Shown here: positions 22,275-30,705 of the stretch, in pieces
Layout: each line of letters opens with the position of its first letter
Position numbering within the stretch: position 1 is the stretch's first letter
Source: Arctic95D-9 sp035967665
Lineage (GTDB): Bacteria; Verrucomicrobiota; Verrucomicrobiia; Verrucomicrobiales; DEV007
Assembly (NCBI GenBank): GCA_035967665.1
Contig: JAYWLB010000046.1
Location: 62,001 to 126,000, forward strand
DNA: 64,000 bases
Direction of reading: 5' to 3'
Notes under the pieces: model-generated
Database searches by the model: none
The model's input: the letters and a program-made list of their open reading frames with translations, nothing else
Told to the model about the DNA's origin: nothing
Translations under genes and position numbers: made by a program

Positions 22275-23714
22275 ATGAAATTCAATAAACGACTCAAACG
22301 TCATGCCGGTAAGCCGGACACAACTAACTTCGCCGGAGGGCAGGCCCATTCGCAGTCAGACAAACTCGAGCTGATCACGATCATGCTGACGAGCTTTCTC
22401 GACAGCCAGTTCTATCGAAAGGGAGACGAGACCGCAAATCGACTTGTCGAGTTGATCAATCGAATCCCTGATAAGCGGTTCGTTGCGAAGTCGGCTCTGT
22501 ATGCACGTCGTGAGGCCGGAATGCGTTCCGTTTCTCATCTCCTTGCCGGTGAGATCGCTCATGCCGTAAAAGGTGAGCAGTGGACCAAAGAGTTTCTTGA
22601 GCGGGTTGTCTTTCGAGCCGATGACGTTCTGGAAATACTCGCCTACTGCATTGCTGTTTACGGTAAACCGCTTCCTAACTCTCTTAAAAAAGGGTTGGGT
22701 TCCGCGCTTACCAAATTTGATGCTTACCAACTGGCGAAGTATCGACGGGACTCAGCGGAACTGAAGATGGTTGATGCGGTGAACCTGCTTCACCCTCCTC
22801 ACTCGGAGGCTCTGCGTCAGCTTATTGACGGGACCCTTGCTCCTGCGGAGACGTGGGAAGCGAAGCTCACTGAGGCAGGGCAAACTGCTAAGTCCGACCG
22901 TGAAAAGGATTTCAATAAAGCGCAAGTCTGGTCGAAGCTCGTTCGCGGGCGTAAGATCGGTTACTTCGCGTTGCTTCGAAATCTTCGGAATATTCTGGAA
23001 CAGGCGCCGCAACTTACGAGCGAAGTGGCCGAACGTCTCATCGATCGGAAACTTATTCGCAAGTCGATGGTTCTGCCTTTCCGATACCGGGTTGCTCTCG
23101 ATGCTCTTGAGTCATCCGGGGTTGGGCGCGGAAAACGTCAGAAGGTGATTCGTGCCTTGAACAAGGCGGTGGATAGGTCGCTCTCCAATGTCCCCCGGTT
23201 CCCGGGGCGCACTCTGGTTGCGATGGATTGCTCCGGATCGATGCTTGGAAAGCCGATGAAAATCGGATCACTCTTTGCTTCGGTTCTCTACAAGGTGAAC
23301 GATGCGGACTTGATGCTCTTCAGCGGAGATGCCCGCCTTGTTCCCATGAATGCGGATGACGGGACTCTGTCTATCGCTCAGCGCATTGAGGAGAATGCCG
23401 AGTGGAGTGGAACCAACTTCCACGCGATCTTCCAGCGGGCGAATCAGGCCTACGAACGCATCGTGATCCTGTCGGATATGCAAGCCTGGGTGGGGCACTG
23501 GACTCCGAAAGACGCTTTTGATCGATACGTCGCAAAAGTGGGGAAACGTCCCCGCGTTTACTCGTTCGATCTGGCGGGATACGGAACGCTCCAGTTCCCT
23601 GAAAAGGATGTCTATGCCCTCGCGGGTTTCTCAGACAAAACGATGGGAATCATGAAATCGCTCGAACGGGACAAACGCGCCCTCGTTCGGGAGATTGAAT
23701 CGATTAAACTCTAA
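22275..23714 (+). CDS. rsr: Ro60 homologue (Rsr), TROVE plus von Willebrand A domains
   Basis: 479 residues, close to animal Ro60 and bacterial Rsr. The N-terminal two thirds (about 15-300) form the helical TROVE ring (for example FYRKGDETANRLVELINRI, ALYARREAGMRSVSHLLAGEIAH, KALGS-type GLGSALTKFDAYQLAKYRRDSAELKMVDAVNLLHP). The vWA domain keeps a full MIDAS: D318-x-S320-x-S322 in MDCSGSM, T380 in GTNFHAIF and D401 in ILSDMQAW. Ro proteins bind Y RNAs on the outside of the ring and misfolded RNA ends in its hole, acting in RNA quality control and stress survival. Preceded by a YrlA-type RNA and tRNA genes, with a strong ribosome site at 22254. Confidence 0.93.
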   Translation: MKFNKRLKRHAGKPDTTNFAGGQAHSQSDKLELITIMLTSFLDSQFYRKGDETANRLVELINRIPDKRFVAKSALYARREAGMRSVSHLLAGEIAHAVKGEQWTKEFLERVVFRADDVLEILAYCIAVYGKPLPNSLKKGLGSALTKFDAYQLAKYRRDSAELKMVDAVNLLHPPHSEALRQLIDGTLAPAETWEAKLTEAGQTAKSDREKDFNKAQVWSKLVRGRKIGYFALLRNLRNILEQAPQLTSEVAERLIDRKLIRKSMVLPFRYRVALDALESSGVGRGKRQKVIRALNKAVDRSLSNVPRFPGRTLVAMDCSGSMLGKPMKIGSLFASVLYKVNDADLMLFSGDARLVPMNADDGTLSIAQRIEENAEWSGTNFHAIFQRANQAYERIVILSDMQAWVGHWTPKDAFDRYVAKVGKRPRVYSFDLAGYGTLQFPEKDVYALAGFSDKTMGIMKSLERDKRALVREIESIKL

Positions 23715-24011
23715 CATTAACCCCGGAATCACATGCCGGGTCGACCCGGTTCGGGGCGGCCCGGCTTATCCGGGCTCTCTTTGCCATTCACGTGCCGATG
23801 GCAGGTCAAAAGGTGCGGTCTTGCTCAACGTAAGAGCAAGGGGGAATAGGCGGAGCGGGCTGGGCGGTGCTTCGGTATTGACCGGCTCGTTTCCGTTCTT
23901 CATTTCCAGGAGCCACTCAGGTAATCTTCTGAAGCTCAAAGGTAACCAAATCGAAACAAACATTTTACTGAACCAAATTTACTTTTAATCAATCTTCCGA
24001 AACGACGCATC
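23715..24011. other. hairpin-rich spacer between Ro60 and HNH genes
   Basis: Contains CCGGG TCGA CCCGG (about 23741-23754), GCCCGG/CCGGGC (about 23758-23774, could terminate the Ro60 message), GCCAT/ATGGC (23784-23803) and CTTGCTC AACGTAA GAGCAAG (23820-23840), the last a perfect seven-pair arm with a seven-base loop like an anticodon arm but without T33. No ORF. Further small RNAs are possible. Confidence 0.4.
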
Positions 24012-24599
24012 ATGAGCACTTCTATCCTGCATCAAAAAATCGTTCTGGTATTGAATCGGAACTGGCAGGCGATCAATACGCGGACTCCTGCCGAAGCGTT
24101 TTGCCAAATGGCAACCGACACCGCAACAGCTCTTGATATCCAGGGGAAAGATTACATGAGCCCTACCTCCTGGGAGGACTGGCAGAAGCTGCCGGTTCGG
24201 GAGGAGGACGCCAGCATCGGAACCGCTCACGGTTTGATCCGGGTGCCGACGGTTATCGTCTGCACCAATTTCGCCAAGGTTCCGATGACGCGACCGAAGT
24301 TCGGCTCGCGCGGTCTCTGGGAGCGCGACGGTGGTCGGTGTCAGTATTCGGGGCGCGCTTTGCAACCCGGCGAAGGCAATATCGACCACGTCGTTCCCCG
24401 GTCCCGGGGAGGCGAAACGAGTTGGGAGAACTGTGTGCTCGCCGCGCGGGACATCAACTCGCGTAAAGCGGATCGAACGCCAAAGGAAGCGGGGCTTTCT
24501 TTGCTCCGGACCCCGCACACACCCCGGGAAATGCCGGTAACGGCATTCCTGCGGAACACTCACGACATTCCGGACTGGGACCCGTTCCTCTTGTCCTGA
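24012..24599 (+). CDS. HNH endonuclease
   Basis: 195 residues. The C-terminal half holds the HNH fold: RDGGRCQYSGRALQPGEGNIDHVVPRSRGGETSWENCVLAARDINSRKADRTPKEAGL, condensed here to its key residues D125-H126 (general base), N near 142 and the N-x-R-K-x-D segment near 151-156. Most relatives have two CxxC zinc pairs; here the first pair is reduced to CQYSG, so zinc binding may be lost. The N-terminal LNRNWQAINTRTPAEAF is shared with a widespread family of stand-alone bacterial HNH proteins. Lies between Ro60 and slipin genes within the RNA island; DNA or RNA substrate unknown. Confidence 0.8.
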   Translation: MSTSILHQKIVLVLNRNWQAINTRTPAEAFCQMATDTATALDIQGKDYMSPTSWEDWQKLPVREEDASIGTAHGLIRVPTVIVCTNFAKVPMTRPKFGSRGLWERDGGRCQYSGRALQPGEGNIDHVVPRSRGGETSWENCVLAARDINSRKADRTPKEAGLSLLRTPHTPREMPVTAFLRNTHDIPDWDPFLLS

Positions 24600-24669
24600 A
24601 ACGTCGAAATCATTTTCTGTCGTGCGGTCTCGAAGGGTTTCCCGGAGAGGTCCCGCCTATTGGCAGATA

Positions 24670-24742
24670 GACTGGATAGCTCAGTGGTTAGAGCAGGGGA
24701 TTCATAATCTCATAGCCGTCGGTTCGAATCCGACTCCATTGG
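24670..24742 (+). tRNA. tRNA-Met (CAT)
   Basis: D arm GCTC AGTGGTTA GAGC and T arm GTCGG TTCGAAT CCGAC are canonical. The anticodon loop TTCATAA gives CAT at 24703-24705; the stem has four pairs. The acceptor GACTGGA/TCCATTG has two mismatches (first and third pairs), so aminoacylation as a normal elongator is doubtful. CCA is not encoded. CAT could also be Ile after lysidine modification. Confidence 0.75.
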
Positions 24743-24829
24743 TTTGCACAACCAAACTACAAACGGCCTGCCGTCTTTGTGTTCGGCCTGATTTTCTTAG
24801 ATCGGGCAACTGGTAGGGAACTTTGCAAA
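24743..24829 (+). ncRNA. tRNA-like RNA with CTT (Lys) anticodon-type loop
   Basis: TTTGCA (24743-24748) pairs with TGCAAA (24824-24829). One arm is ACAAA-CGGC/GCCG-TTTGT; a second, CCTGAT/ATCGGG, encloses TTTCTTAG, where T then CTT fits a Lys anticodon. No T arm. It directly abuts the tRNA-Met gene, so both are probably processed from one precursor. Confidence 0.4.
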
Positions 24830-24998
24830 TCGAGCCACTCCCGCGATCCGTCGTTGGAATTTTTCCGGCGATGCGTCGCGATGAAACTCAGATTTCCGTT
24901 CCTAAACAGTGAACGCGAAGGCGGCATGGCTTTTTTATACCCGAAAAGAACGAACACCGTTTCCCCCGAAGGGAGGAATTATCGAAAGAATTTTTAGA

Positions 24999-25793
24999 AT
25001 GGAAAAAATGAAAATGGAAATCATCATCAGCATCGCACTCGTCGTCGCCGTCATCTGGATTGGGGGCCTTATCATCGGCGTGGTCCGCAGCCGTATCGAA
25101 ATCGTTACGATCTGGGATTACCAGGTGGGACTTCACTTCAAAGACGGGCGCTACGTCGAGACACTTGAGTCCGGGCGTCACCGACTCTGGGGGCGCGGGC
25201 ACTCCGTGATTCTCCTTGATACGCGAACCACCGAAATGGTGGTTCAAGGTCAGGAAGTGATCACCTCCGACAGCGCCACCGTGAAACTCACCGCCGTCGC
25301 TCTCTGGAAAGTGGTCGATCCTCTCAAGTTTCATCTTGGGGTCGAAAATGCTCATCAGGCCCTCTACACGCAGGTGCAGTTGGCGATGCGACGACTCATT
25401 GGAGGGATTGAACTGGACGCCGTAGTCGAAGGGAAAGCCGATTTCGGGAAAGCCCTTCTCAACGATGTGAAGGAAACAATCCTTGAAGAGACCGGCGCCG
25501 ATGTGCTTCGGATCGATATCCGTGACCTCATGTTGAGCGGAGAACTGAAGGCATCCTACTCGGGTGTGATCAGTGCCCGGAAAGAAGCGCAGGCTCAGCA
25601 AGAGCGTGCACGTGGAGATGCCGCCGCCCTGCGAACTTTCGCGAATGCGGCACGTGTCTACGAAAACAATCCTGAACTTTTCCGTCTGCGTTACCTCGAA
25701 ACGCTCAAGGAGGCCGGTTCCGGATATGGAAACCAACTCATCATCGGGGTTCCGGAGGAACTCATGAGCCTGGTTAAAAAAACGAACGAATAA
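24999..25793 (+). CDS. slipin (SPFH/band 7 membrane protein)
   Basis: 264 residues from ATG 24999; upstream in-frame ATGs exist at 24909, and GGGAGG at 24971 is far from any of them, so the start is uncertain. A hydrophobic N-terminal anchor (IIISIALVVAVIWIGGLIIGVV) is followed by the SPFH domain: SGRHRLWGRGH, TSDSATVKLTAVALWKVVDPLKFH and EETGADVLRIDIRDLML. A C-terminal coiled coil (KEAQAQQERARGDAAALRTFANAARVY) drives oligomerisation. Slipins scaffold membrane microdomains; comparative genomics, as I recall it, has placed slipins near RNA repair genes, which would suit the Ro60 neighbour. Confidence 0.85.
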   Translation: MEKMKMEIIISIALVVAVIWIGGLIIGVVRSRIEIVTIWDYQVGLHFKDGRYVETLESGRHRLWGRGHSVILLDTRTTEMVVQGQEVITSDSATVKLTAVALWKVVDPLKFHLGVENAHQALYTQVQLAMRRLIGGIELDAVVEGKADFGKALLNDVKETILEETGADVLRIDIRDLMLSGELKASYSGVISARKEAQAQQERARGDAAALRTFANAARVYENNPELFRLRYLETLKEAGSGYGNQLIIGVPEELMSLVKKTNE

Positions 25794-25845
25794 CCTGACA
25801 AGGGGGCGCCTTCGATGAGGTGCACCCTTTCTACAAGAATCTAAG

Positions 25846-26709
25846 ATGATAGCAAAAAATGATCCTGATCACGAGGCACGTCGGGCACGGGCCGGGAACC
25901 GGAAGGCCGGGGACAGGAAACTTCGGGATTTGATCCTCGAGCAGCGCCGGCTCAGCCGGGCGATGTGGAACGCTCCGGTTGTTCCTCTCAAGGAGCCGTA
26001 TCAGCGGGGCTGGTATCGTTATCTTGTTCTGAGCGAGCGGGCATCGCGTCGCCCTGATTTTGAGCAGCTGGAAGAGTTACTGGAGTTCGTTAACCACAAA
26101 CAATACTGCCGGAAGAAAAAGTTTCTTCAGTATTGCCCGCGGCGGAAACGTGAGGTGGAAGAGAATCATCGCCCGCGCAGGTTCGAGTTGTGGGAACTGC
26201 TCCGGATGAAAATGCCGGATCATCTTTTTCGCTATTTTCGTCAGACTGGTGGATCTCGAGTCGTGAATCGTGAGATTCTGCGCGAACTGCCGATGCGGGG
26301 ATGGTCGGGGAAGTTTGAAGTGAACTGTGAGCACCTTTTTGAAAGTGTCGTTGCCCCTTACATTGTCACCCATCAGAAAGTCGACATGCCGGAGGTCCGG
26401 TCGCGACTCGATGAGATCGACGAGATTCTTGAGCAGTCAAACGGCTGGGGCCGCTATCAGAACATGACGGGGGTGAAAGGTTGGTGGAACTACCATTCGA
26501 AAATTGAACAAGCCATGCTCAAGCGTCTCGCTGAAAGGGAAATGCGGGAGGCGAAGTTTGCTTTCAATGATGGCGGGCATTTTGAACCCCTGACCGACGA
26601 AGAAAATAAGAAAGGCACAACGAAGGTTGTGCCTTTTTTGTTGGTGCTCAAAAAGAGGGTGATAAATATTATTATTTACATAATTACGCATTTGCAAAAA
26701 TTACTATAA
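25846..26709 (+). CDS. basic hypothetical protein of the Ro60 island
   Basis: 287 residues, not recognised. The sequence is strongly basic and rich in Arg, Trp and Tyr (RRARAGNRKAGDRKLRD, QRGWYRYLVL, KKKFLQYCPRRKREVEE), with two Cys (QYCRKKKFLQYCP) that could form half a metal site; an RNA-binding role is plausible but unproven. Its last 30 codons run through the terminator hairpin at 26611, giving a tail (VPFLLVLKKRVINIIIYI) that looks non-native. In a neighbouring frame a TAA lies at about 26606, so a small indel or frameshift near the end is possible. Confidence 0.55.
   Translation: MIAKNDPDHEARRARAGNRKAGDRKLRDLILEQRRLSRAMWNAPVVPLKEPYQRGWYRYLVLSERASRRPDFEQLEELLEFVNHKQYCRKKKFLQYCPRRKREVEENHRPRRFELWELLRMKMPDHLFRYFRQTGGSRVVNREILRELPMRGWSGKFEVNCEHLFESVVAPYIVTHQKVDMPEVRSRLDEIDEILEQSNGWGRYQNMTGVKGWWNYHSKIEQAMLKRLAEREMREAKFAFNDGGHFEPLTDEENKKGTTKVVPFLLVLKKRVINIIIYIITHLQKLL
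26611..26639 (+). terminator. intrinsic terminator closing the island operon
   Basis: AAAGGCACAAC pairs with GTTGTGCCTTT around the loop GAAG, followed by TTTTT. An 8-11 pair stem with a T run is a textbook terminator, yet it lies inside the reading frame of the basic hypothetical protein. Confidence 0.85.
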
Positions 26710-26733
26710 ATATTAAAATTGATTCGACCTGAT

Positions 26734-29700
26734 ATGTTTTACTTCACCAAATGTGCAACTTCCGCTGCGGTTGTGCTTCTGTTTACTGCGGAATTGTTTG
26801 CCGGGGAAATATCCCCATTGAGGTCTGATAAGTGGTTCTCCGAGGTCGTGAGTGAGCTCCACGGGGAGTGGGAGGAGCCGTTGGAATCATACTCGGTTTT
26901 TGCTGATGAAAACGGGGTCGTCTGGTGTGGAACCAATAAGGGGCTTTACGCTCTTGATGGCAGTCGCCCCCGCTATACAGGTTTGTTTGCGGGGCGGGGG
27001 GAAGTCCTTTCGATGACCCAGTCTGAAGGCAGTGATATTATCTGGGTGATGACCGGGGAAGGGGTCGGTATGTTTTCCGTTGTCTCGCACGAATCGGAGT
27101 TTTTTGAGGTTCCGTCAGGTGATGAATTAAGGGCATTTGCCAGTGATTCCAGGGGCGTTCTTTGGATCTCCACCGATCAGGGACTGCTTTCGTTTTCCAC
27201 GGAGCACAAAACATGGGGAGGTAAGATTTTATCAGGGGTGTTTCGTTCCCCGCAGCAGATCCTGTCAGACTCAGAATCTCCCGATACTTTGTGGATTAGC
27301 GACTCGGAATCGGGATTGATCCGATTTTCAATTTACGGGGAGTCGGGTGAAATTTTTGCTCCGGCAGTTCGTGACTTAAACTCAAATTCGGGATGGGAGT
27401 TAACCAGTCTCTGTCAGACCCCGGACGGACGGATCTGGGCCGGAGGGAAGAATGGAATCCTGAGAGTTCAGGACGGGGGCTTCGAATGGATGTCATTTGA
27501 GGACCGGAAAAATTACCCTAGCTGTCTCCTCACCGCTATCTCATCAAATGTTGCCGGAGACAGGCTCTGGATCGGAACCAAATCAGAGCGCGGGGTTATG
27601 AGCTTTGATTGTGAGCGTCTTGAACTGGTGTCATACGGAAACTCTATTCGAGCGGAGCATACACGAGGGGCAATGAGGCAACGGGACGTTCTGGTTGATC
27701 GGTTTGGAGTGCTTTGGATGGCTACTGAGGATTTCGGGCTCGTTCGCACAAATTCTCTTTCGGCTTCCTTGCAGACCTATGCGTCGATTACAGAGAAAAA
27801 GGATTCACTGTTTCCGGGGCTGGTGCTGCGCACTTTTGAGTCGGGGGAGGATATCCTTGTTCATTCCAGCTCCGGTTTGGCCAGTATTTCTCAGAAAGAG
27901 CGCAAGATTACGAGAATTCGTTTCGGGAGTGCCAGTGGTCGGAATGCTCTCGCAATGGGGGATTTGGGGGAGTCGAAGTTCCTGTTGATCACACCGCATG
28001 AGTTGATTCTGAATAAGCGGCTAAGGGATGGGCAATGGGAGCAACTGAATGCATTCCCTACCGATTTTGTTGACACAGTTGATTTTGCAGATTGTGCGGA
28101 GAGGGTTGACTGCAATGGCAAGCTCTGGTTTTCGATCAATTCTGAATTGTTCCGGTTTGATCCCGTTTCCTCCAAAATCTTCAAAGTAGCCACTTTGCCA
28201 TCCCGTGTGAGAGTTATATACATTCACGAGACTGAGGTTTGGGTGGGAAATCGCGGTGGGATTTATCGATTCGACGCCACCAGCGGAGACCGGGCATCTC
28301 TTTGTTTTGGTGAGAATGTAGTGGTGAAGTCGATGGCAGCCTCTCACGAGGGGCGATATCTTTGGGCTGCCACGAACAGCGGGTTGTTTCTCTGTCACCC
28401 GGAAACGCTGAACGTTGAGAAAATTCCCCGGATTAACAAGCCCGTCTCATCTGTTTGCCCGGGGCCGGAAGGGGCTCTCTGGTTGGTGATAGAGGAGAGT
28501 CTTGAGCTCTTTGACATGGAATCCCGGGAGCTTGCGGGCTATGCCTGGCGATCGGAATTGAGCAGCCGTCCCTATCCGTTCAAATCGGTGAAAACTCTCG
28601 GGGACGGACAGGTTCTTGCGGGGGGCTATGGGATTCTCATGATTGCCTCTGAGGACAATCTGCGATCGAATGATGTTCTGCAAATCCCCGAACTGAGATT
28701 GGAGCGGATTCAGGTATTGGGGGAAGAGGCTGAGCGCGAGATTCCGGTTTTTGCGAATCGCTTTCCCGATGAAATTACCCTCAAAGCTTCTGAACACGGA
28801 ATACGGCTCCATACCGCGATTCCTGATTACCAACTCCCTTCGGCGAATCGCTACGAGTATCGCGTGGATGGCGATTACTGGAGGGGTAGCGTTGATGGGA
28901 TGATTGAGATTTCCCGAATTTCAAAAGGGAAGCACAAGATCGAGCTGAGGGCGATTTCTTCGAGGGGAGTGAGGTCGGGTACTCCTGTGTCTGTTTCGCT
29001 GCATGCCCGCCCCCGCCTGTGGGAAACAGCGGGCTTCTACGTAGTGGTTTTTTTGATCTCTTTAATTGCGGTAGCTCTTCATTTCCGGTGGAGGACGCGA
29101 ATATTAAATCGTGCCAAAGAGGCTTTGGAATCGGTCAATGAAGCGCTCGCCGGCTCGGAAGCTCGATACCGTGGTATTGTCGCGGGAACGACTGATGCAA
29201 TTGTGGTCACTGACAGGAAATTCCGGATTGTGGCATGCAATCCGGCGGCGGAGAGAATGCTGGGCGCCGGGGTTGGTGAAGATTTGGCCGGGTATGGCGT
29301 CTCCCCTGATGTCGTCCCGAATTTTGTCGGGGAGTTGAGTGAATCTGGAATTCATTCCGATGAGCTGCTTCTCAGGGGAAGCGGTGAGCATATTGTCAGG
29401 GTGGAGGCGACGGTGATCGGAGATTATGGGAATGCCTCGCAGTGGCAGTTTCAAATGCGGGATATCACAAGCCAGGTTGAGTGGGAGGCTCGAATTCGAG
29501 AGACCCAGAAAATGGATGCGGTTGGAACGCTGGCCGGGGGAATCGCTCATGATTTTAACAATCTGCTTACTCCGATTGCGGTTCATTCAAGACTGTCCCG
29601 GGAGGCTCTTGAGAAAGATGCTGAAGCCGCTGTTCCGGGAGCGATTGATGCGTTCCGGATTTGTTCCGATGCTGCTGCGAGAGCTGCCGAGCTCGTTCAG

Positions 29701-30696
29701 TCCCTGCTGCGGTTTGCTAAACAAACTGACGAAGGCGCCAAGGTGGAGGATTTGGTTGTTGTTATGAAATCCGCCGGCAGGCTGTTGCGCGGGAGTCTTT
29801 CCACCAACGTTGATTTGGCTGTCGAAACAGACAACCGGCCTGCGATGGTTTATTGCTCTGCACAGCAGTTTGAGCAGTGCCTTATGAATTTGGTGGTGAA
29901 CGCCGGTCATGCCATCGGGATCGGCAATGGAAAAATTCGAGTGACGCTGCACCGTGTGGAAGAGGGGGCGCCTCTTCCGCCTGAAGCGGCGAATCACGGC
30001 AATGGAATCTGGTGCCTTTCAGTTGCTGACGATGGTGAGGGAATGGATGAGGCAACGCGGAAGAAAATTTTCGATCCGTTTTTCACAACTAGAGCGCCGG
30101 GCGAGGGAAGTGGCCTGGGATTGTCGATGGTCCATTCATTTGCCGGAGAATTCGGGTGCGGCCTTGAGGTTGTGAGTGAGCGGGGCAGGGGAACCACTTT
30201 CCGGATTTATTTTCCCGAGGCTCCGGCTCAAGGCGGCTTCGAGGTGGGCGGACCCGTTGAATCCGTCCGGAAGCCTGTTCCGGGGGAAGTTTCGCCACGT
30301 CGACTGCTTGTCGTGGATGATGATCCCAGGGTCCTCCTCGCCACGACGATGATGCTTAGAAAGCTGGGACACGAAGTGGTTTCCAAAGCCGATCCGGTTG
30401 AGGCGCTCGAGTTGTTTCAGTCAGATCAGCGTTTTGACCTTGTTATCACGGATCAGATGATGCCCGAAATCACGGGGATTCGCCTCGCCCGGAAAATTCA
30501 TGAGATCGCACCGGAGATTCCTGTGATTCTTCTGACCGGTTTCAGCCAGTTGATGCTGGAACAGGGGGATCACGGTGAGGATATCAGTATCGTCCACATG
30601 AAGCCCCTCGATTACGGGGAATTGAACGGGAGCCTGCAACGGTTTTCGAGACCGCTTGCGCTGGCAGAGGATAGCGGTGTTGCCCTGAGTTCGTAG
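26734..30696 (+). CDS. hybrid two-component sensor with propeller domain
   Basis: 1320 residues from ATG 26734 (signal peptide; the longer TTG start is unlikely). Order: periplasmic ligand-sensing beta-propeller (about 25-620, repeated blades such as VWCGTNKGLYAL and LWISTDQGLLSF), a Y_Y_Y-like beta domain (ending near 760), one membrane helix, PAS (about 810-910), HisKA with the phospho-acceptor His in GGIAHDFNNLLTP (near 938), HATPase with DDGEGMDE and GEGSGLGLSMVH, and a C-terminal receiver with DLVITDQMMPE (Asp near 1240). There is no DNA-binding output, so it must pass phosphate elsewhere. It resembles sugar-sensing hybrid systems, but the ligand is unknown. Confidence 0.9.
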   Translation: MFYFTKCATSAAVVLLFTAELFAGEISPLRSDKWFSEVVSELHGEWEEPLESYSVFADENGVVWCGTNKGLYALDGSRPRYTGLFAGRGEVLSMTQSEGSDIIWVMTGEGVGMFSVVSHESEFFEVPSGDELRAFASDSRGVLWISTDQGLLSFSTEHKTWGGKILSGVFRSPQQILSDSESPDTLWISDSESGLIRFSIYGESGEIFAPAVRDLNSNSGWELTSLCQTPDGRIWAGGKNGILRVQDGGFEWMSFEDRKNYPSCLLTAISSNVAGDRLWIGTKSERGVMSFDCERLELVSYGNSIRAEHTRGAMRQRDVLVDRFGVLWMATEDFGLVRTNSLSASLQTYASITEKKDSLFPGLVLRTFESGEDILVHSSSGLASISQKERKITRIRFGSASGRNALAMGDLGESKFLLITPHELILNKRLRDGQWEQLNAFPTDFVDTVDFADCAERVDCNGKLWFSINSELFRFDPVSSKIFKVATLPSRVRVIYIHETEVWVGNRGGIYRFDATSGDRASLCFGENVVVKSMAASHEGRYLWAATNSGLFLCHPETLNVEKIPRINKPVSSVCPGPEGALWLVIEESLELFDMESRELAGYAWRSELSSRPYPFKSVKTLGDGQVLAGGYGILMIASEDNLRSNDVLQIPELRLERIQVLGEEAEREIPVFANRFPDEITLKASEHGIRLHTAIPDYQLPSANRYEYRVDGDYWRGSVDGMIEISRISKGKHKIELRAISSRGVRSGTPVSVSLHARPRLWETAGFYVVVFLISLIAVALHFRWRTRILNRAKEALESVNEALAGSEARYRGIVAGTTDAIVVTDRKFRIVACNPAAERMLGAGVGEDLAGYGVSPDVVPNFVGELSESGIHSDELLLRGSGEHIVRVEATVIGDYGNASQWQFQMRDITSQVEWEARIRETQKMDAVGTLAGGIAHDFNNLLTPIAVHSRLSREALEKDAEAAVPGAIDAFRICSDAAARAAELVQSLLRFAKQTDEGAKVEDLVVVMKSAGRLLRGSLSTNVDLAVETDNRPAMVYCSAQQFEQCLMNLVVNAGHAIGIGNGKIRVTLHRVEEGAPLPPEAANHGNGIWCLSVADDGEGMDEATRKKIFDPFFTTRAPGEGSGLGLSMVHSFAGEFGCGLEVVSERGRGTTFRIYFPEAPAQGGFEVGGPVESVRKPVPGEVSPRRLLVVDDDPRVLLATTMMLRKLGHEVVSKADPVEALELFQSDQRFDLVITDQMMPEITGIRLARKIHEIAPEIPVILLTGFSQLMLEQGDHGEDISIVHMKPLDYGELNGSLQRFSRPLALAEDSGVALSS

Positions 30697-30705
30697 GGCG
30701 CAGGA

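Noticed and set aside
16900..26700. Prophage or integrative element
   Set aside because: tRNA arrays and an HNH gene can be phage-borne, but no integrase, terminase, capsid or tail gene and no flanking direct repeat was seen.
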